From positions 20,488,725 to 20,552,724 of the forward strand of contig OX439131.1 in assembly GCA_949318235.1 (NCBI GenBank): 64,000 bases of DNA, written 5' to 3'. Position 1 is the first letter of the stretch; every line of letters begins with the position of its first letter. This document shows positions 13,085-24,559 of this stretch, piece after piece. The notes under the pieces were generated by a model. The model had not been told where the DNA came from. It searched no databases and saw only the letters and a program-made list of their open reading frames with translations. Origin of the DNA: Ecdyonurus torrentis (Eukaryota; Arthropoda; Insecta; Ephemeroptera; Heptageniidae). The position numbers and the translations under genes were made by a program.

Positions 13085-13240
13085 GAGGTGAACACTAGCC
13101 AAAAAGAAGTAGAGTGCGAGAGAGCAAGCGCCCAGCCCTACAGGCTCTGGTGCTATGTGCCTTTTGCCATATCGTAAATTGTACGGTTACCTGGGCTGCC
13201 CAAAAACCGCCCTATAGCAACTAAAATGAACGACCTCTAA
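12841..13240. other. G+C-richer block flanked by (CT)n and (GA)n
   Basis: A (CT)n tract with TGTC interruptions (12901-12987) and a (GA)n tract (13052-13082) lie in opposite sense 65 bases apart, followed by a G+C-richer patch to about 13220. On the minus strand GCCCAG|GTAACC (near 13190) resembles a splice donor. It may be an unrecognised exon or promoter. No ATG-led frame supports coding. Confidence 0.3.
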
Positions 13241-14030
13241 TATCCATAGGAAAAAATATAAAATAAAATAGTTGTACGATATAAAATAAAATAAAAAGAA
13301 CATTTTTTTTCTCGTGAAGTTATGTAGTTTGACGATTTTTTTATATATTTAATATTTTTCTCGCATATACTGTTATAATGATGAAATATCACTGAATAGT
13401 GCATTCAAATGAAGTGATTTGTCGTATACAAAAGTACAGATAAAAATGAAGTCATCATCTGTTTTATAATGTAACAAATATATAGCTGCATATTATATAT
13501 ATAGTTATTCAACAAGCAAAGGGAACGTTATTAAAATAAAAATTTACATTTTATTATATCATGTTTCTCTAAGTCGTGACTTTGTGTGTGTGTGTTTTTT
13601 TTTTTTTTTTTTTTTTTTTTAATTAAATGCAGTTTTGAAGTTAATATTTATTTATGAAAAAAAAAAAATAAAATAAGAAGAAGAAATAAGACAGACTTAA
13701 TTCATATATATACAGAAATTTCTATAACTTTGCACGGACGAAATAAATATATATTAATATTTATTGTAATATAGCGCAATTTCAAAGAGCAACAATTATT
13801 CAACTCTATGCTATACGTATAATAATATAAAATAATATAAATATTTTGCTCAGCATATAAAATAAATGTTGTAGATGACAAAATCATTATATGATGTTCT
13901 AAAATAGTTACATTTATTTATGCAGTTATGACATAAATGCAGCAACATTTTTGTAATTTATTGCATCCCTATAGTCGAAATGACTGTCTTACGCTAGGCT
14001 TATGAGAATATTGTATATGACCAGCATTTT
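13241..14030. other. AT-rich non-coding stretch
   Basis: Holds a short (TG)n at 13583-13594 followed by T27, and otherwise A/T runs. The minus-strand frame at 13702-13887 is random-like. Confidence 0.55.
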
Positions 14031-14039
14031 CATTTTATT

Positions 14040-14340
14040 GGTGTATAGACCGGTTGCACTCATATTTAAGAGCTGCCATTTTGTTGGTCAGGAATACATA
14101 GACAAGCATAGGAAAAACGTCCTTTTTTATTTTTTTTAATAGCAAAAGAAGCTTCAAATTTCAATCAAATCCTTATTTCTAGCTCCTTAATAAGCTTGAA
14201 GAATATGAGAAAAATTCGTTCAGTTGAACGCATTCAGTTTTTATGTAAAAATTTAGGAGAAATTATGTTTCCCCTATGCTGGGACAATGCATTAGGCACC
14301 ACAAACATGGCGACAAAGTGCAAGGATGTGCAAGGGGTCT
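14040..14340. mobile_element. Divergent copy of a palindromic MITE family
   Basis: The left part has GCCATTTTGTTGG and then AAGCATAGGAAAAACG. The right part has the inverse, CCCCTATGCTGGGAC and then CACAAACATGGCGAC. The two halves are imperfect reverse complements about 200 bases apart. The same CAGCATAGGAAAA core and mirrored ends occur in the copies at 26594 and 54758, so this is an older or sub-family member. Ends are approximate; no clear target duplication is seen. Non-autonomous, with no coding frame. Confidence 0.5.
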
Positions 14341-14490
14341 TTTCTTTTTATAATGATGCAATAGAAAGGAATTAAATTAAGAATTTTTTGGTATTATTTG
14401 ATTCAAGATTATATATAGAAGACAGAGACATATTATTTCTTCTAATGTATATTATTTTGATTAATAACTTATTTATAATGTAATAAAGTT

Positions 14491-14511
14491 GAGAGAGAGA
14501 GAGAGAGAGAG
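14491..14511. repeat. (GA)n microsatellite
   Basis: Short perfect GA tract just downstream (in minus-strand sense) of the 14563-14694 exon. Confidence 0.95.
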
Positions 14512-14562
14512 TATTATAACGTCATTAGCGAGACATTAAGAGTGCATTAATGCATTGAGTAC

Positions 14563-14694
14563 CTCGCTCGACGTTACGTGTATATGTATACCATCACCAT
14601 CGCAAGTGAGAGAGAACGCGTTGCGCCCGCTCGGCAACCCCGCGAGCTCTCCCCGCCACTTCTTCTTCTCCTCGTGAGCTGATGAAGTACTCAT
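14563..14694 (-). CDS. 5' coding exon of an unidentified minus-strand gene
   Basis: The ATG at 14694 (context CAAG ATG A) is the first ATG after the predicted start at 14767. It opens exactly 44 codons that end at GAG|GTACTC, a moderate donor (phase 0). Codon use is varied and G+C-rich against an AT-rich background, the best coding signature on this strand. The peptide begins MSTSSAHEEKKKWRGEL, has a basic/acidic N-terminus and a GRNAFSLTCDGDG segment, and lacks a signal peptide or membrane span, so it is likely cytosolic or nuclear. The family is not recognised. An alternative donor GATG|GTATAC lies within the exon. Later exons would lie towards lower coordinates and were not identified. Confidence 0.45.
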
Positions 14695-14766
14695 CTTGAA
14701 GTCTAAAGCGTGATCCACCGCCTTACAGCCGCAGCTAATTAATAGAGTATCAACAAAACGGTGCAC

Positions 14767-14792
14767 TGACTTTAAACTTTGTATATTATATA
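14767..14792 (-). promoter_or_regulatory. TATA plus TCAGT core promoter, minus strand
   Basis: On the minus strand TATATAA (14792-14786) precedes TCAGT, whose A is at 14767, by 25 bases. The predicted leader is 73 bases with no ATG before the one at 14694. This coherence makes it one of the best promoter calls here. Confidence 0.5.
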
Positions 14793-14814
14793 CAGCGTGA
14801 ATAAAAAAGAACAA

Positions 14815-16080
14815 TTCAATTTCTTTGATGTTTAATATAGGATGTTTCAGTCACTGAATATCGTTGCTTGACCATAAAAAATATATACTTTTTTTTTTTT
14901 TTTTTAACTTTTGTTTATGTATATATTTTTTAGCTTTTTCTTTCATATCGAAATTTTGTACTCATTTTATTATTTTGTTTTTATGTAATATAATACTCAG
15001 ATTTTTGTTATTACAAAAATTTGATCTTAGTGAAGTGATATTTTTTAATTATCAAAACATATTTAGAAACTGGAAAATACTCACTTATTTATGCTGAGTC
15101 AGTGAAAATTAAAGGTCCAATTAGCAATGTTCATTTTTCTATTATTAACACCTTACATACATCCTGTATCCAACATAATCTTTAACTATCGCAAAAGTTG
15201 AAACAGATTAACCTTTGTACCGTATTTAAAAAAAATAATAATAACATTTTTGTTAAGGTTATTCAACTTCTTTTTATATATAAAATAATTTAAAAAATAA
15301 TTATATAAAATTTATTATTATATTGTACTTTGAAAAAAAAAACTAATCTCTTTATCAAGAAAAGTATAATACATCACAACAATAATGTCTAATATTATAT
15401 TGAATGTAATAAAAATGTTATAAATATAATTATATTTTATTATATATTTAGAAAAAAGAAACATGTAAACTTGGTGCGGCGTAGAACGCGCGGTGTCTCA
15501 GTTTTATTGTTCGCCCGTGTTCTTGTTTCCCCTTATACTTCACAAAAAAAAATAGTTCTCAGGTAGCCAGGTGCAAAACGTTTTCAAGATAGAGTGAGAG
15601 AGGATAGAAAAACTTTTCATCAATTTAACATATGTTGTTGAATGGGGTCCATTTCGATATTATATACGAAGCGACAATAGCGCCCTAGAGCAAAAATAGA
15701 AAATGATAGAGAAAAACATCATCATTAACTTTTGTTTTGCATTTGAGGAACCAATCCTATATTTTGAACTGCATGTTGATTATATGATGATTTTAATGCT
15801 GTAGGACATTTTATAGCTATATTTTGATGCGTCTGTATGAATAAAATAATTTCTTGTTCAGGGCACTTTAATTCGAAAGTCTCTGCTATTTTTTAAATTT
15901 TAATTTGTTTGGACAATCAAAATTCTTTTAACACTTCATATAACCAAAACAAAAACTGCAGAGAGAGAGAGAGAGAGAGAGAGAGGTTATGTGTGAACTG
16001 AATATTTAAAAAAAACTTTACTCATGGAAAAAAAAAACGTAATTTATGCCGCAATGAATAATTATTATCGAGCACAAATG
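14815..16080. other. AT-rich stretch with minor G+C-richer patches
   Basis: Poly(T) at about 14889-14905, a CpG-containing patch at 15470-15720 without a supported frame, and a (GA)n tract at 15961-15986. No gene recognised. Confidence 0.5.
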
Positions 16081-16230
16081 TTACTATTTTAGAATAACAT
16101 TGGTAATTATGCTAAACATCTTTACTATGTTATGCTATATGTAGTAGAAATGCTATCAAATATAGCATAAATTATGATGTTATGCATAAATGTTGCTGCA
16201 TTGAGCTATAGCATAATTATTACAAAATAT
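16080..16230. repeat. Cluster of TATGCTA/TAGCATA motifs
   Basis: Within 150 bases the words TATGCTA, TAGCATAA and TTATGCATAAATG recur in both orientations, giving several short imperfect hairpins. A looser version (CAGTATAGCATGAATG) occurs near 26445. It may be a decayed tandem or foldback repeat. Confidence 0.3.
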
Positions 16231-17150
16231 TTATTTTCGTACGTGCAGTAAAACGTATATGGAGTTTTATTAATGAAATAACACTTCCATATATAATAAT
16301 ATACATATAATGTTAAAAAGGTCAAAGATAGAGTGTAAATTTACTTAGACATGGTCATTAGAGGTATAAGTTGTTGTCCACAAATGATAGATGAACTTAA
16401 GCTGAGTTTAAAGAATTTCTCTCGCCTCCTTCTCTTTCTTCTTCTTCTTTATTTTGGTTATTTCCTCCATGGAAAGCTAATTAAGTCTTTGTTCTCACTC
16501 TCTCAAAACAGAAGAAGAAAATTGCTTTGTTACAAAAAAGCGCTAGGCTATATGAAAACAAACAGTAAAAAATAAAACTAAAACAAAATAAAATTAAACT
16601 ATCTGTTTTGTGTATTAGCTCTGTTACTTTTTGCTCCCGCTGCTCGAGTATAATAATTACTTCTTCTTTTTTTTCCTTTTTATATACATGAATAATAATA
16701 ATTCACTTTTCTTTTTTATAATAATTTACAATCAGTGTTTTTGTATATAGCTGAAGTGATGAACACTCAAATTAAATTTAAAATAAAATTATAATTGTGT
16801 TAAATGTGCATTGCACGGTGAAATTATACATAAATAATAATGACAACGTAGCAAATTACTTGAACCAAAAATAAAAACATGATTTTTTATTATTGCATCG
16901 TTTTTCCCAATTTATATAAAAGTAGGAATGAATAATAATGTATTGAAAAATTTTTATTTACAATTTAGGTGTTTATATATAATTTCAACGCATTAGATTT
17001 TTATATAATAATATTATAATGTTTTTATGCCAAAAAAAATTACCGGTTAGAAAAATACGAAGAAAAAAAAAATGTAAAATATGAAAATATAGGTCAATTC
17101 TATATTTTTATATAATTATGCATTTTTTTACACTTGATTTGTATGTTAAT
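16231..17150. other. AT-rich non-coding stretch
   Basis: Contains an ATG-led 74-codon frame at 16351-16575 that is partly a CTT repeat (poly-Leu), and no other signal. Confidence 0.5.
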
Positions 17151-17178
17151 GTATTTTCATTTTGTTCCAGGTATGTAC
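17150..17178 (+). promoter_or_regulatory. Candidate recursive splice site
   Basis: A pyrimidine-rich acceptor (TTTTCATTTTGTTCCAG, ending at 17170) is joined directly to a strong donor (GTATGTAC from 17171). Such zero-length exons mark ratchet points in long arthropod introns. It lies 7.7 kb downstream of, and in the same sense as, the 9290 exon donor. As an ordinary exon, in phase with that donor, it would stop after six more residues. Confidence 0.3.
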
Positions 17179-18210
17179 TTATGCACTTCATGATAACATC
17201 TAACACAATGTGAATCTCTCTGACTTATTTATTTTGTAAGTACCATCACCTTTATCATATAAAGTAAAATAATGTACATTCTCTGTACTATAATAACATA
17301 TTTTATTATATAAAATACGCTCTATATTATATTATTTTTTTTTAAAGCTTCTTATTTTTATATCATTTTATATATTCAATAAACGATTAAAATTAATATA
17401 TTGAAATACCTTTTATATATAAAATATTAAATTCTTTATTATTATACATACCATTATGCAGGTATTATAAATTAAATGATTATTATTATAGTAATATTTC
17501 ATTAAGAAGTAGAAGAAGAAAAAGAGAAAGAAGAAAAAAAAAGTTTTATATTTTATTACGAAAATTTATTTATATCTTTTACACACAGAAGACTCTGCAG
17601 TGCAGTAGAAAATGCTTTTATAAAATATACTTTATAATAATAATATAAAGATAGGGGAATATAACGAAACGAAATATATTTTGAATGGAGGCTGAATGTT
17701 TTTGAATTGGAACCCTATAGAGGGTTCTCTGGGGTATAGGTGGGTGGGTGAGTGTCACAAGGTGTTCATTGTCACCATCTTTATGGTGACATCGTATTGT
17801 TATCACCTTAAAAATATTACAGGGGAGAATTATTATTCTTTTTTATTTTTATAACTAATTATATACGTCAAACTTTTTTATAATACTTACTGCCGCGTAA
17901 CAAACAAATTTTTATAATTTGTCTTTTTGATTTTTTTTAAACTTTCTCGTAAGGAATACCACGCCATATTATTCAAGTTAAAAATAAATACCGAAGTTTT
18001 TATTACTTCATTCATAATATGAATTATGAAAATATATATGCGTATATTTAAATCATTTATTAAGATTAAGGTATTATTATTCATTAAATTCAAAAATATG
18101 GTCTAATAAATAATAATAATATTTATTGGTAATTGAAGCTTAAAAATGTAAGAGCTTTTATTATGATATTTCAATTTGTAGAAACGTGAGGAAAAAAACA
18201 GAAATGCTGT

Positions 18211-18295
<85 letters not shown>

Positions 18296-19440
18296 CTATT
18301 TGTGTAAAAAAGTGACTATATAATACTATAATATAAGGAGTATTATAGGTATGGTGGGTACATTACGTTTATTGTAGAATTTATTACGGTCATTAATTAT
18401 TTTCAAAACTCCAATGTTGTATTATATTTATAAATATATACATGACAGTATGTAAAGGGTGCATATAATATAAACTCACTCTTTCATGTGGATGTATGTA
18501 TATATATAAGACATAAACCCTAATGCACTGTGCCTGTAAATATATTTTTGTTGCTCCTCTTTCTGGATATAAAATTTATTTTATGTTTTCAAAACCTTTA
18601 AAAAAAATATTATGTCCATCAAAAAATTGTAGATAGTATACTCTACGCTATTTCGGTAGAAAAAAGATAACACAATTTAAAGCATTTTTTTTTTAACTCG
18701 CATTGTATAATATAAATTTGCATTCTTTTTCCCTTTTCTTTTTTTATTTAACATGAATAAAGGCAAAAATAGCGTGATAAAAATTGTAGAATACATAACA
18801 CGAGATCTTTCTTTCTTTTTTTTTTTTATAATTTATCAACGAAATAATCATAAAAAGTACATTATTAAATTTTTTATTTCATGCATGGATGCGATCATTT
18901 TGATCCAAAATTCATAAATAATATTCGGTTTAAAAAAAGAGAGAGAAGATCAACTACTGATTTAAAAACAAAAGGAGAGGCTTTTTTTGTTGTAAAATAT
19001 CTTGATTAACAGATTTTATGTATGTAATATACTGTATATATAGTCTCAAAGTTATTAAATGTATAATAAAATTTTATACTATAAAATTGAGGATAAAATA
19101 AAATTTTAATAGAAAATTTTGCACCTGTTTAAAATTGTATATTAATTTGAGATTTTAGTAATTTTTAGTCAAATTTTAGTGTAATAAAAATTCGATTACA
19201 TTGCAGAATGATAGACTGTAATACTGAACACGGATTTGAATAACATTTCTAAATTTTATCATTCAGTGGAATTATATTGTTTGCTTTTGATAATAATTAA
19301 TTAAAATTTATATATTTTATAACATAATATTAGATTTTGGGTTATTTTAACACTACAGATGATTTAACTTGCAAATTAAAAAAAAATCTTATACAAAATA
19401 TTATAATAACAATCAATGTCTCTCTATATGGTATTATTTT
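17179..19440. other. AT-rich non-coding stretch
   Basis: Probable intron or intergenic DNA. Includes the (CT)n tract at 18218 and poly(T) runs. The minus-strand frames at 17618-17806 and 17887-18093 look random. Confidence 0.55.
18218..18297. repeat. (CT)n microsatellite
   Basis: About 60 bases of perfect CT followed by CTTT-interrupted units. Confidence 0.97.
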
Positions 19441-19452
19441 TTTGGTATTCAG

Positions 19453-19488
19453 AATATTTATTTTCGTCACTTACAATTAGTACTTAAG
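19453..19488 (+). other. Candidate 36-base micro-exon
   Basis: A T-rich acceptor (TTTTTTTTGGTATTCAG, ending at 19452) and a strong donor (TTAAG|GTATGAG, GT at 19489) bracket exactly 36 bases that are open in one frame (12 residues). In phase with the 9290 exon it would instead reach a stop one base before its end. No homology can be judged. Confidence 0.2.
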
Positions 19489-19490
19489 GT

Positions 19491-19769
19491 ATGAGCTCAG
19501 ACAGTTTAACAAGTTGGTGCCAAGTTGCTATGGGCATTGTATGGTATCTAGTGACTGACAAGTGTCAACAGCTAGTGCTTTTTGTATGGCTTATGGCTTT
19601 ATATTATAAACTAACCATTCTTGACTTTCATATCAAGATAGTGATGTTCATCCTTTCCTACAGCAACCACCATTATTGTTTTATAGATCCATACGTTGAG
19701 ATAATTAAACTTCAAAGTTGTATAGATTTATCAAACATTATTTTATACAGTATACTCTCTCATCGATAG
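19491..19769 (+). CDS. Hypothetical 92-residue ORF
   Basis: ATG-started, free of simple repeat, with two hydrophobic segments (about residues 13-20 with 27-40, and 48-57) suggesting a small membrane protein if real. It begins inside a donor-like GTATGAG. Codon use follows the AT-rich background and no promoter is seen, so chance is at least as likely. Confidence 0.18.
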   Translation: MSSDSLTSWCQVAMGIVWYLVTDKCQQLVLFVWLMALYYKLTILDFHIKIVMFILSYSNHHYCFIDPYVEIIKLQSCIDLSNIILYSILSHR

Positions 19770-19865
19770 TAAAATTATAAATATGAAATATGCAAAGTAT
19801 AATATATTATAATGGTCTGAGAAATTTAAATTAGAATTTCAGTTCTAAGTTATCAATTTTAACTG

Positions 19866-19866
<1 letters not shown>

Positions 19867-19923
<57 letters not shown>
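19867..19923. repeat. (CT)n microsatellite
   Basis: Perfect CT tract of about 57 bases. Confidence 0.97.
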
Positions 19924-19927
<4 letters not shown>

Positions 19928-19929
19928 CA

Positions 19930-21320
19930 TTGGTAACTAATCTTTTATAAATAGTGCTCCTTAGAGCTTTAAAAAAATGTCTTTCACGAATATCAGATTG
20001 AAATCATCAAAATTCCCAAATTCAAGATACTGAATCAAAAAAATTCGGGATCTGCCATACAAATTCAGCAGGTATTTCTCATAGTTCAAACAAGCCGCTC
20101 ACTCTTGCATTCACAAGAGACTCTGTTGTAATTTTTGTATAATGAAAAGCGGCCGAAATCTTTGTGTGCACCTGGGATGACATTTCGTTACGCCGTGGCT
20201 AAACCAAGGACAAAAAAAAAATAAAAAATAAAAAAAATCGTGGTCGATCTCTTACTATAAGAAAAAAACAAACTACGTGTCGTTCTTTTTGACATTTTAC
20301 ATTATTTTCGCTTGACTTAAGTTTGAATTATATTCATATTATCTTTTTCGCTATTCTGTATATTGCTTTACGTTTGAAAATATATAAAAATAAGCATATT
20401 ATTCATGGTTAAATACTGTGTGAAATAAATCAGAATATTTTTTGGATAAAAATTTATATACTTTATAAGAATCACATACGAATAAAAGAGTTATATAATT
20501 ATAGGTGTTTAAAGTTTTTAATTATTGTTTTCTTTATTTTTTTAATCAGTTTGCATAATCTTTTCCTCTTGTTACATCAGTTTAAATGATCTCTTGATTT
20601 ATGTTATTTGTTTAGGTACTATTTATTGAAGTATAATATGTATATTTTTTAAATATATATATTGAATATAGTGTCTGATAATTTATAATGTATGTCAATG
20701 AATGAGAAAATAATAATAGGACATTGAAACCGTAGCGTAAATTTGAATTGAAATATTAGCTTCATGTTTTCGGTATACCACCGGGGAAGGCATAAGATTA
20801 AGATATATAAATAAATATAAAAATGGTTTCTAACTGAAATTTTTCTTGTTTTCATTGTAATTTAATTGCAGTCTGCTAAGTGGATTACTCTATAATAGTT
20901 ATATACGTATTGCTTGTAGTAATCGTATCAAATGCTTCGGACCTCTATATACAACTCAAAAAGTGGCCTAATTTTTGTAAAACTTTTAGAAAAGTCAAAG
21001 ATAAAAACTATTAATATGTTTATAATTTCAAATCGCAATAATTAAACAAGCGAAAAAAATATTGAAATTAACACTATATTTCAATATTAAATAGTTAATA
21101 TTAACACTATTAATGAGATTCAATTTTCAAATATTTGTAATTCAAAAAAGTTAAATGGTGCCCCCCCCCCCCCCTAAAATATAGAAGTTATCTTTAACTT
21201 TTTCGGTGAGGGAAAAAAAAAAAGGCCTTTGCAATTTTTTAATAATCTTTGTGGTACCTATATATATATTTCAATCTTAATGTATATAATAATATGCATT
21301 TTGTGGACATGTTTACTTAA
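19930..21320. other. AT-rich non-coding stretch
   Basis: A modestly G+C-richer patch at 20040-20290 has no sustained frame. A C14 homopolymer sits at 21161-21174. Confidence 0.5.
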
Positions 21321-21341
21321 ACTATTTTTCATACATTTCAG

Positions 21342-21442
21342 ACACTGAACAACTTATAAATGTATTTGAGATAAAAATTAATGATCTTTTAAAAAAATGC
21401 TATATAATATACAACGTAATTACTTGTAATAAAACACTTTGA
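21342..21442 (+). CDS. Candidate terminal exon, unidentified
   Basis: A strong acceptor (ACTATTTTTCATACATTTCAG, ending at 21341, with TTACTTAA as a plausible branch region) precedes a frame that stays open for 33 codons when entered in phase 1, the phase at which the 9290 exon exits. The residues begin DTEQLINVFEIKIND and end with a stop at 21440-21442. If joined, the product would be a secreted protein of about 83 residues. Open length of this order is not rare by chance, and there is no sequence similarity to lean on. Confidence 0.2.
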
Positions 21443-21556
21443 AGATATATATTATATAGCTTGAAACTTTTTATATGTATACGTACACTTTTGAATGCAT
21501 TATGTATATATAAACAATTTTAAATTAAGTTTTAAACACTTAACTTTAATGCATGC

Positions 21557-21660
<104 letters not shown>

Positions 21661-21921
21661 CAAAGAAATTTGTGCATTATACATGTAAAAACATACAAGG
21701 AAATCAGAGAGCTCTGTTATTATAATATTTCTTTATTATACTTTATTCATTTTAAATTTTACTTCCGAAGATTCTAATTTCTTAATACAGTATTATATTA
21801 AATAATTTATGATAGTTATACAGATATAAAATAAAACTCATCTCCATAATATTTTATATATTTAATTGTTTATTTATATAAATTCATATAGAGAACTGGT
21901 ATAATAATGAAATGGCAAGTT

Positions 21922-21922
<1 letters not shown>

Positions 21923-21978
<56 letters not shown>
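21923..21978. repeat. (GA)n microsatellite
   Basis: Perfect GA tract of about 56 bases. Confidence 0.97.
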
Positions 21979-21980
<2 letters not shown>

Positions 21981-22881
21981 GACTATTAGTGTCTCACATT
22001 TATTAAGGTATTATATGTTAATGAGTGGTTATATCTTGATATAAAATAACACTATCTGCATAATATAAGTGTCAGGTATGTATACCTAGCATAATTGTTC
22101 TCTCCTATATCTAAAATTATAATACACCTCTATATGAAATTTTAGGATTATTTTTTTTAAATATTTATATGTTATATGGTATAACTTATATCTAAAAAAT
22201 AATTAATATTTACAACATAACAAAAAAAAAGTCTTCCAATTAAAATGTATAAGGATTTTTTTAATATCTTAATTAAAATATAAATAAATTAAATTTATGT
22301 ATTTTTTTTTATATTAATAATTTTTGTTGTTGTTTAATTTTTTGTATATAATAATCCTGTTTTCATGGTCTAAACTTTTTGTTATTATTATTTTTAGAAA
22401 TAATGTTTATTCATTTTTTTTTTCTTGTCTTTTAATAAAAGGATCAAAATATCTAATATTAAAAGTATATTATATAGTGTCTTTATTATTTTTCAAAATA
22501 ATTCAAAATATAATCATAATATATAATTACTATATTACAATATATTATAATGCTTGTTTCCATCTGGTGCTATTTTAAATTTTTTTTTTTTTTTTTTTTT
22601 TATAGCTTTCTCTCTTAAATATTAATTTCGTTAAATTTATTCTGAAAACTGAATCACAAAATTAACGACAAAGGTTGTTTTACTATATTTATATAATATT
22701 TTGACTTTCATCGTTCTTTTCTTTATTCCATCGTTTGAATCTCCGTTTCTGTGTGCTGCTTTGACATACTTCTTAAACTGAAACTTTTTTATTACAAATT
22801 TTCTGATAAACGACATAAATATTTTATTTTCTACATAGAATATATTATAGGCTATATATTATATATATATATATATAATAA

Positions 22882-22883
<2 letters not shown>

Positions 22884-22937
<54 letters not shown>
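22884..22937. repeat. (TA)n microsatellite
   Basis: Perfect TA repeat. Confidence 0.96.
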
Positions 22938-22946
<9 letters not shown>

Positions 22947-23184
22947 TCTTCTTTGATGCCCATAAATATTTTTCAAAATCATTGTATATATTCTATATAT
23001 AGTTGCATATATGCAACTTATACACTATATACATGTATATGTATGCAAAAAAAAGACGCAATAATAGTAACAAATCTAAATGAAACATTAATCATTGTTT
23101 TGTCATACTCACATGGTATTCTAAATAATTAATGTATTTGCAATGAAAATAGTACATCATTCTATTCTCATATATCATATATTT

Positions 23185-23206
23185 TATATATATATATATG
23201 TATATA

Positions 23207-23241
<35 letters not shown>
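23185..23241. repeat. (TA)n microsatellite with TG interruptions
   Basis: TA repeat containing two TATG units. Confidence 0.94.
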
Positions 23242-23247
<6 letters not shown>

Positions 23248-24296
23248 ATTATTATATAAAGCAATGCCATTTATATATTTGTTTTTATTGAAATTTTAAA
23301 GCATACTGGATTGTGTTGATGATTGCTTTTCTATTGGTATGTGTGAAATTTTCACCCCTTTTGTTTTGTAAAATTTACAGCCTAATATGTGTTTAACAAG
23401 AATACCATGCGAATATTGTATTTTCACCCCGCATATGGCTTCAGTTCGATTCAATTTTTATAGGTAATTGCATACCAAAGTACCTTTCTATGTATGGGGG
23501 TATACAAAAATACTCAAAATAATGTTTTATATTTTTCCCTATACAAAAAGCTTTTTTCACAAATTTATTATCCCATTTTTTCCCTTGTCCCATATGTATA
23601 TTACATATAAAAAAATCGTTAAATGTTGTATAATATTAACATATAAAAGATAATATTATATTACTCTTTTGTATTACTATCACTATTGCATAAAAATTGC
23701 TTCTAAATGCATATTATAATAATATATATAACATTTTATTTAAATAATATGGCATATAGATCCTATCTATCTATTATTTGAATCATATAATAATATAAAA
23801 TAAAAGCGTTTGTTTTAAGTTTATTTTACTACCATGTTTTATTCGTATATGTTTATATATTTGTACCAATAATTTTAAACATTATGTTGCCTTTTTGAAT
23901 ATTTATTTTTTAAGCTCTATATATACATTTCAACGCCAATGCAATCGCTTTTACACTCTAATGTTATCGTTTCAAATAAATACATTGTATTGAAAGGGTT
24001 CGTTGATATATATAATCGATTAACTATATGTTTATTGTTATCTACTGCAAAAAAGGGGGAAATTTCATATTTTTTTAGACTCTGTATTTTTTGGTTTTTG
24101 GAAACCAAATAATTGTCGTTAGCTGTATTTTCTGTTTCATTTGAGGGAGGGAGAGAGAGAGAAAGAGAGAATTGATTTAATAGTTGCAAGTAAAGTAAAA
24201 AGCGACAATTCAGTTGCACATTTGATATAATTATACATCAAATAATATGTTTTATTGTAACAATTTTGTATGTTATATATGCTACAATTTTTCAAT

Positions 24297-24491
24297 TTAA
24301 GTTGGAACAAACTCAGTAAATATACGTGTATTTTTTAAAATTCTGAGAGCATGTTGGTGTATATGAAATATGTAGTGACGTGATATTTTGTAGTTTTGAA
24401 GTCTCTCGTGAGTCACAAATCTATATACTGTCACTCGTGCAGAGCTGTGTCCCGAGTACTCGAGGTGCGACAAACCGTGCTTACTTTTCAT
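24297..24491 (-). CDS. Hypothetical 64-residue ORF
   Basis: The ATG at 24491 (context AAC ATG A) opens 64 codons to a stop at 24297. It uses a wide amino-acid mix (HGLSHLEYSGHSSARV near the start, several His and Arg) and G+C-rich codons, unlike nearby random frames. The plus strand is also open across most of the same block. No signal peptide, membrane span, domain or promoter is seen. The elevated G+C and CpG may instead mark a regulatory element. Confidence 0.22.
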   Translation of the reverse strand: MKSKHGLSHLEYSGHSSARVTVYRFVTHERLQNYKISRHYIFHIHQHALRILKNTRIFTEFVPT

Positions 24492-24559
24492 GTTTGCTCT
24501 CTTTATCTTTACACCCCCAAGTGTAAACACATAGCACACGACTTTTTTTTTTTTTTTCA

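Larger units (their letters stand above)
21979..24290. other. AT-rich non-coding stretch
   Basis: No gene recognised. TA tracts lie at 22884-22937 and 23185-23241, poly(T) at about 22579-22602, and a perfect 18-base palindrome at 23001-23018 (half AGTTGCATA). The open frames here are Tyr/Ile repeats or random F/Y/I/K. Confidence 0.55.

Noticed and set aside
16351..16575. 74-codon ATG frame with a hydrophobic segment
   Set aside because: The segment is a CTT repeat read as Leu, flanks are AT-driven and there is no promoter.
19520..19600. Possible microRNA hairpin around repeated CTAGTG
   Set aside because: The repeated word is mainly direct, not inverted, and no continuous stem of about 22 bases can be drawn.
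23425..23460. B-box-like GTTCGATTC suggesting a tRNA
   Set aside because: No A box at proper spacing and no cloverleaf stems.
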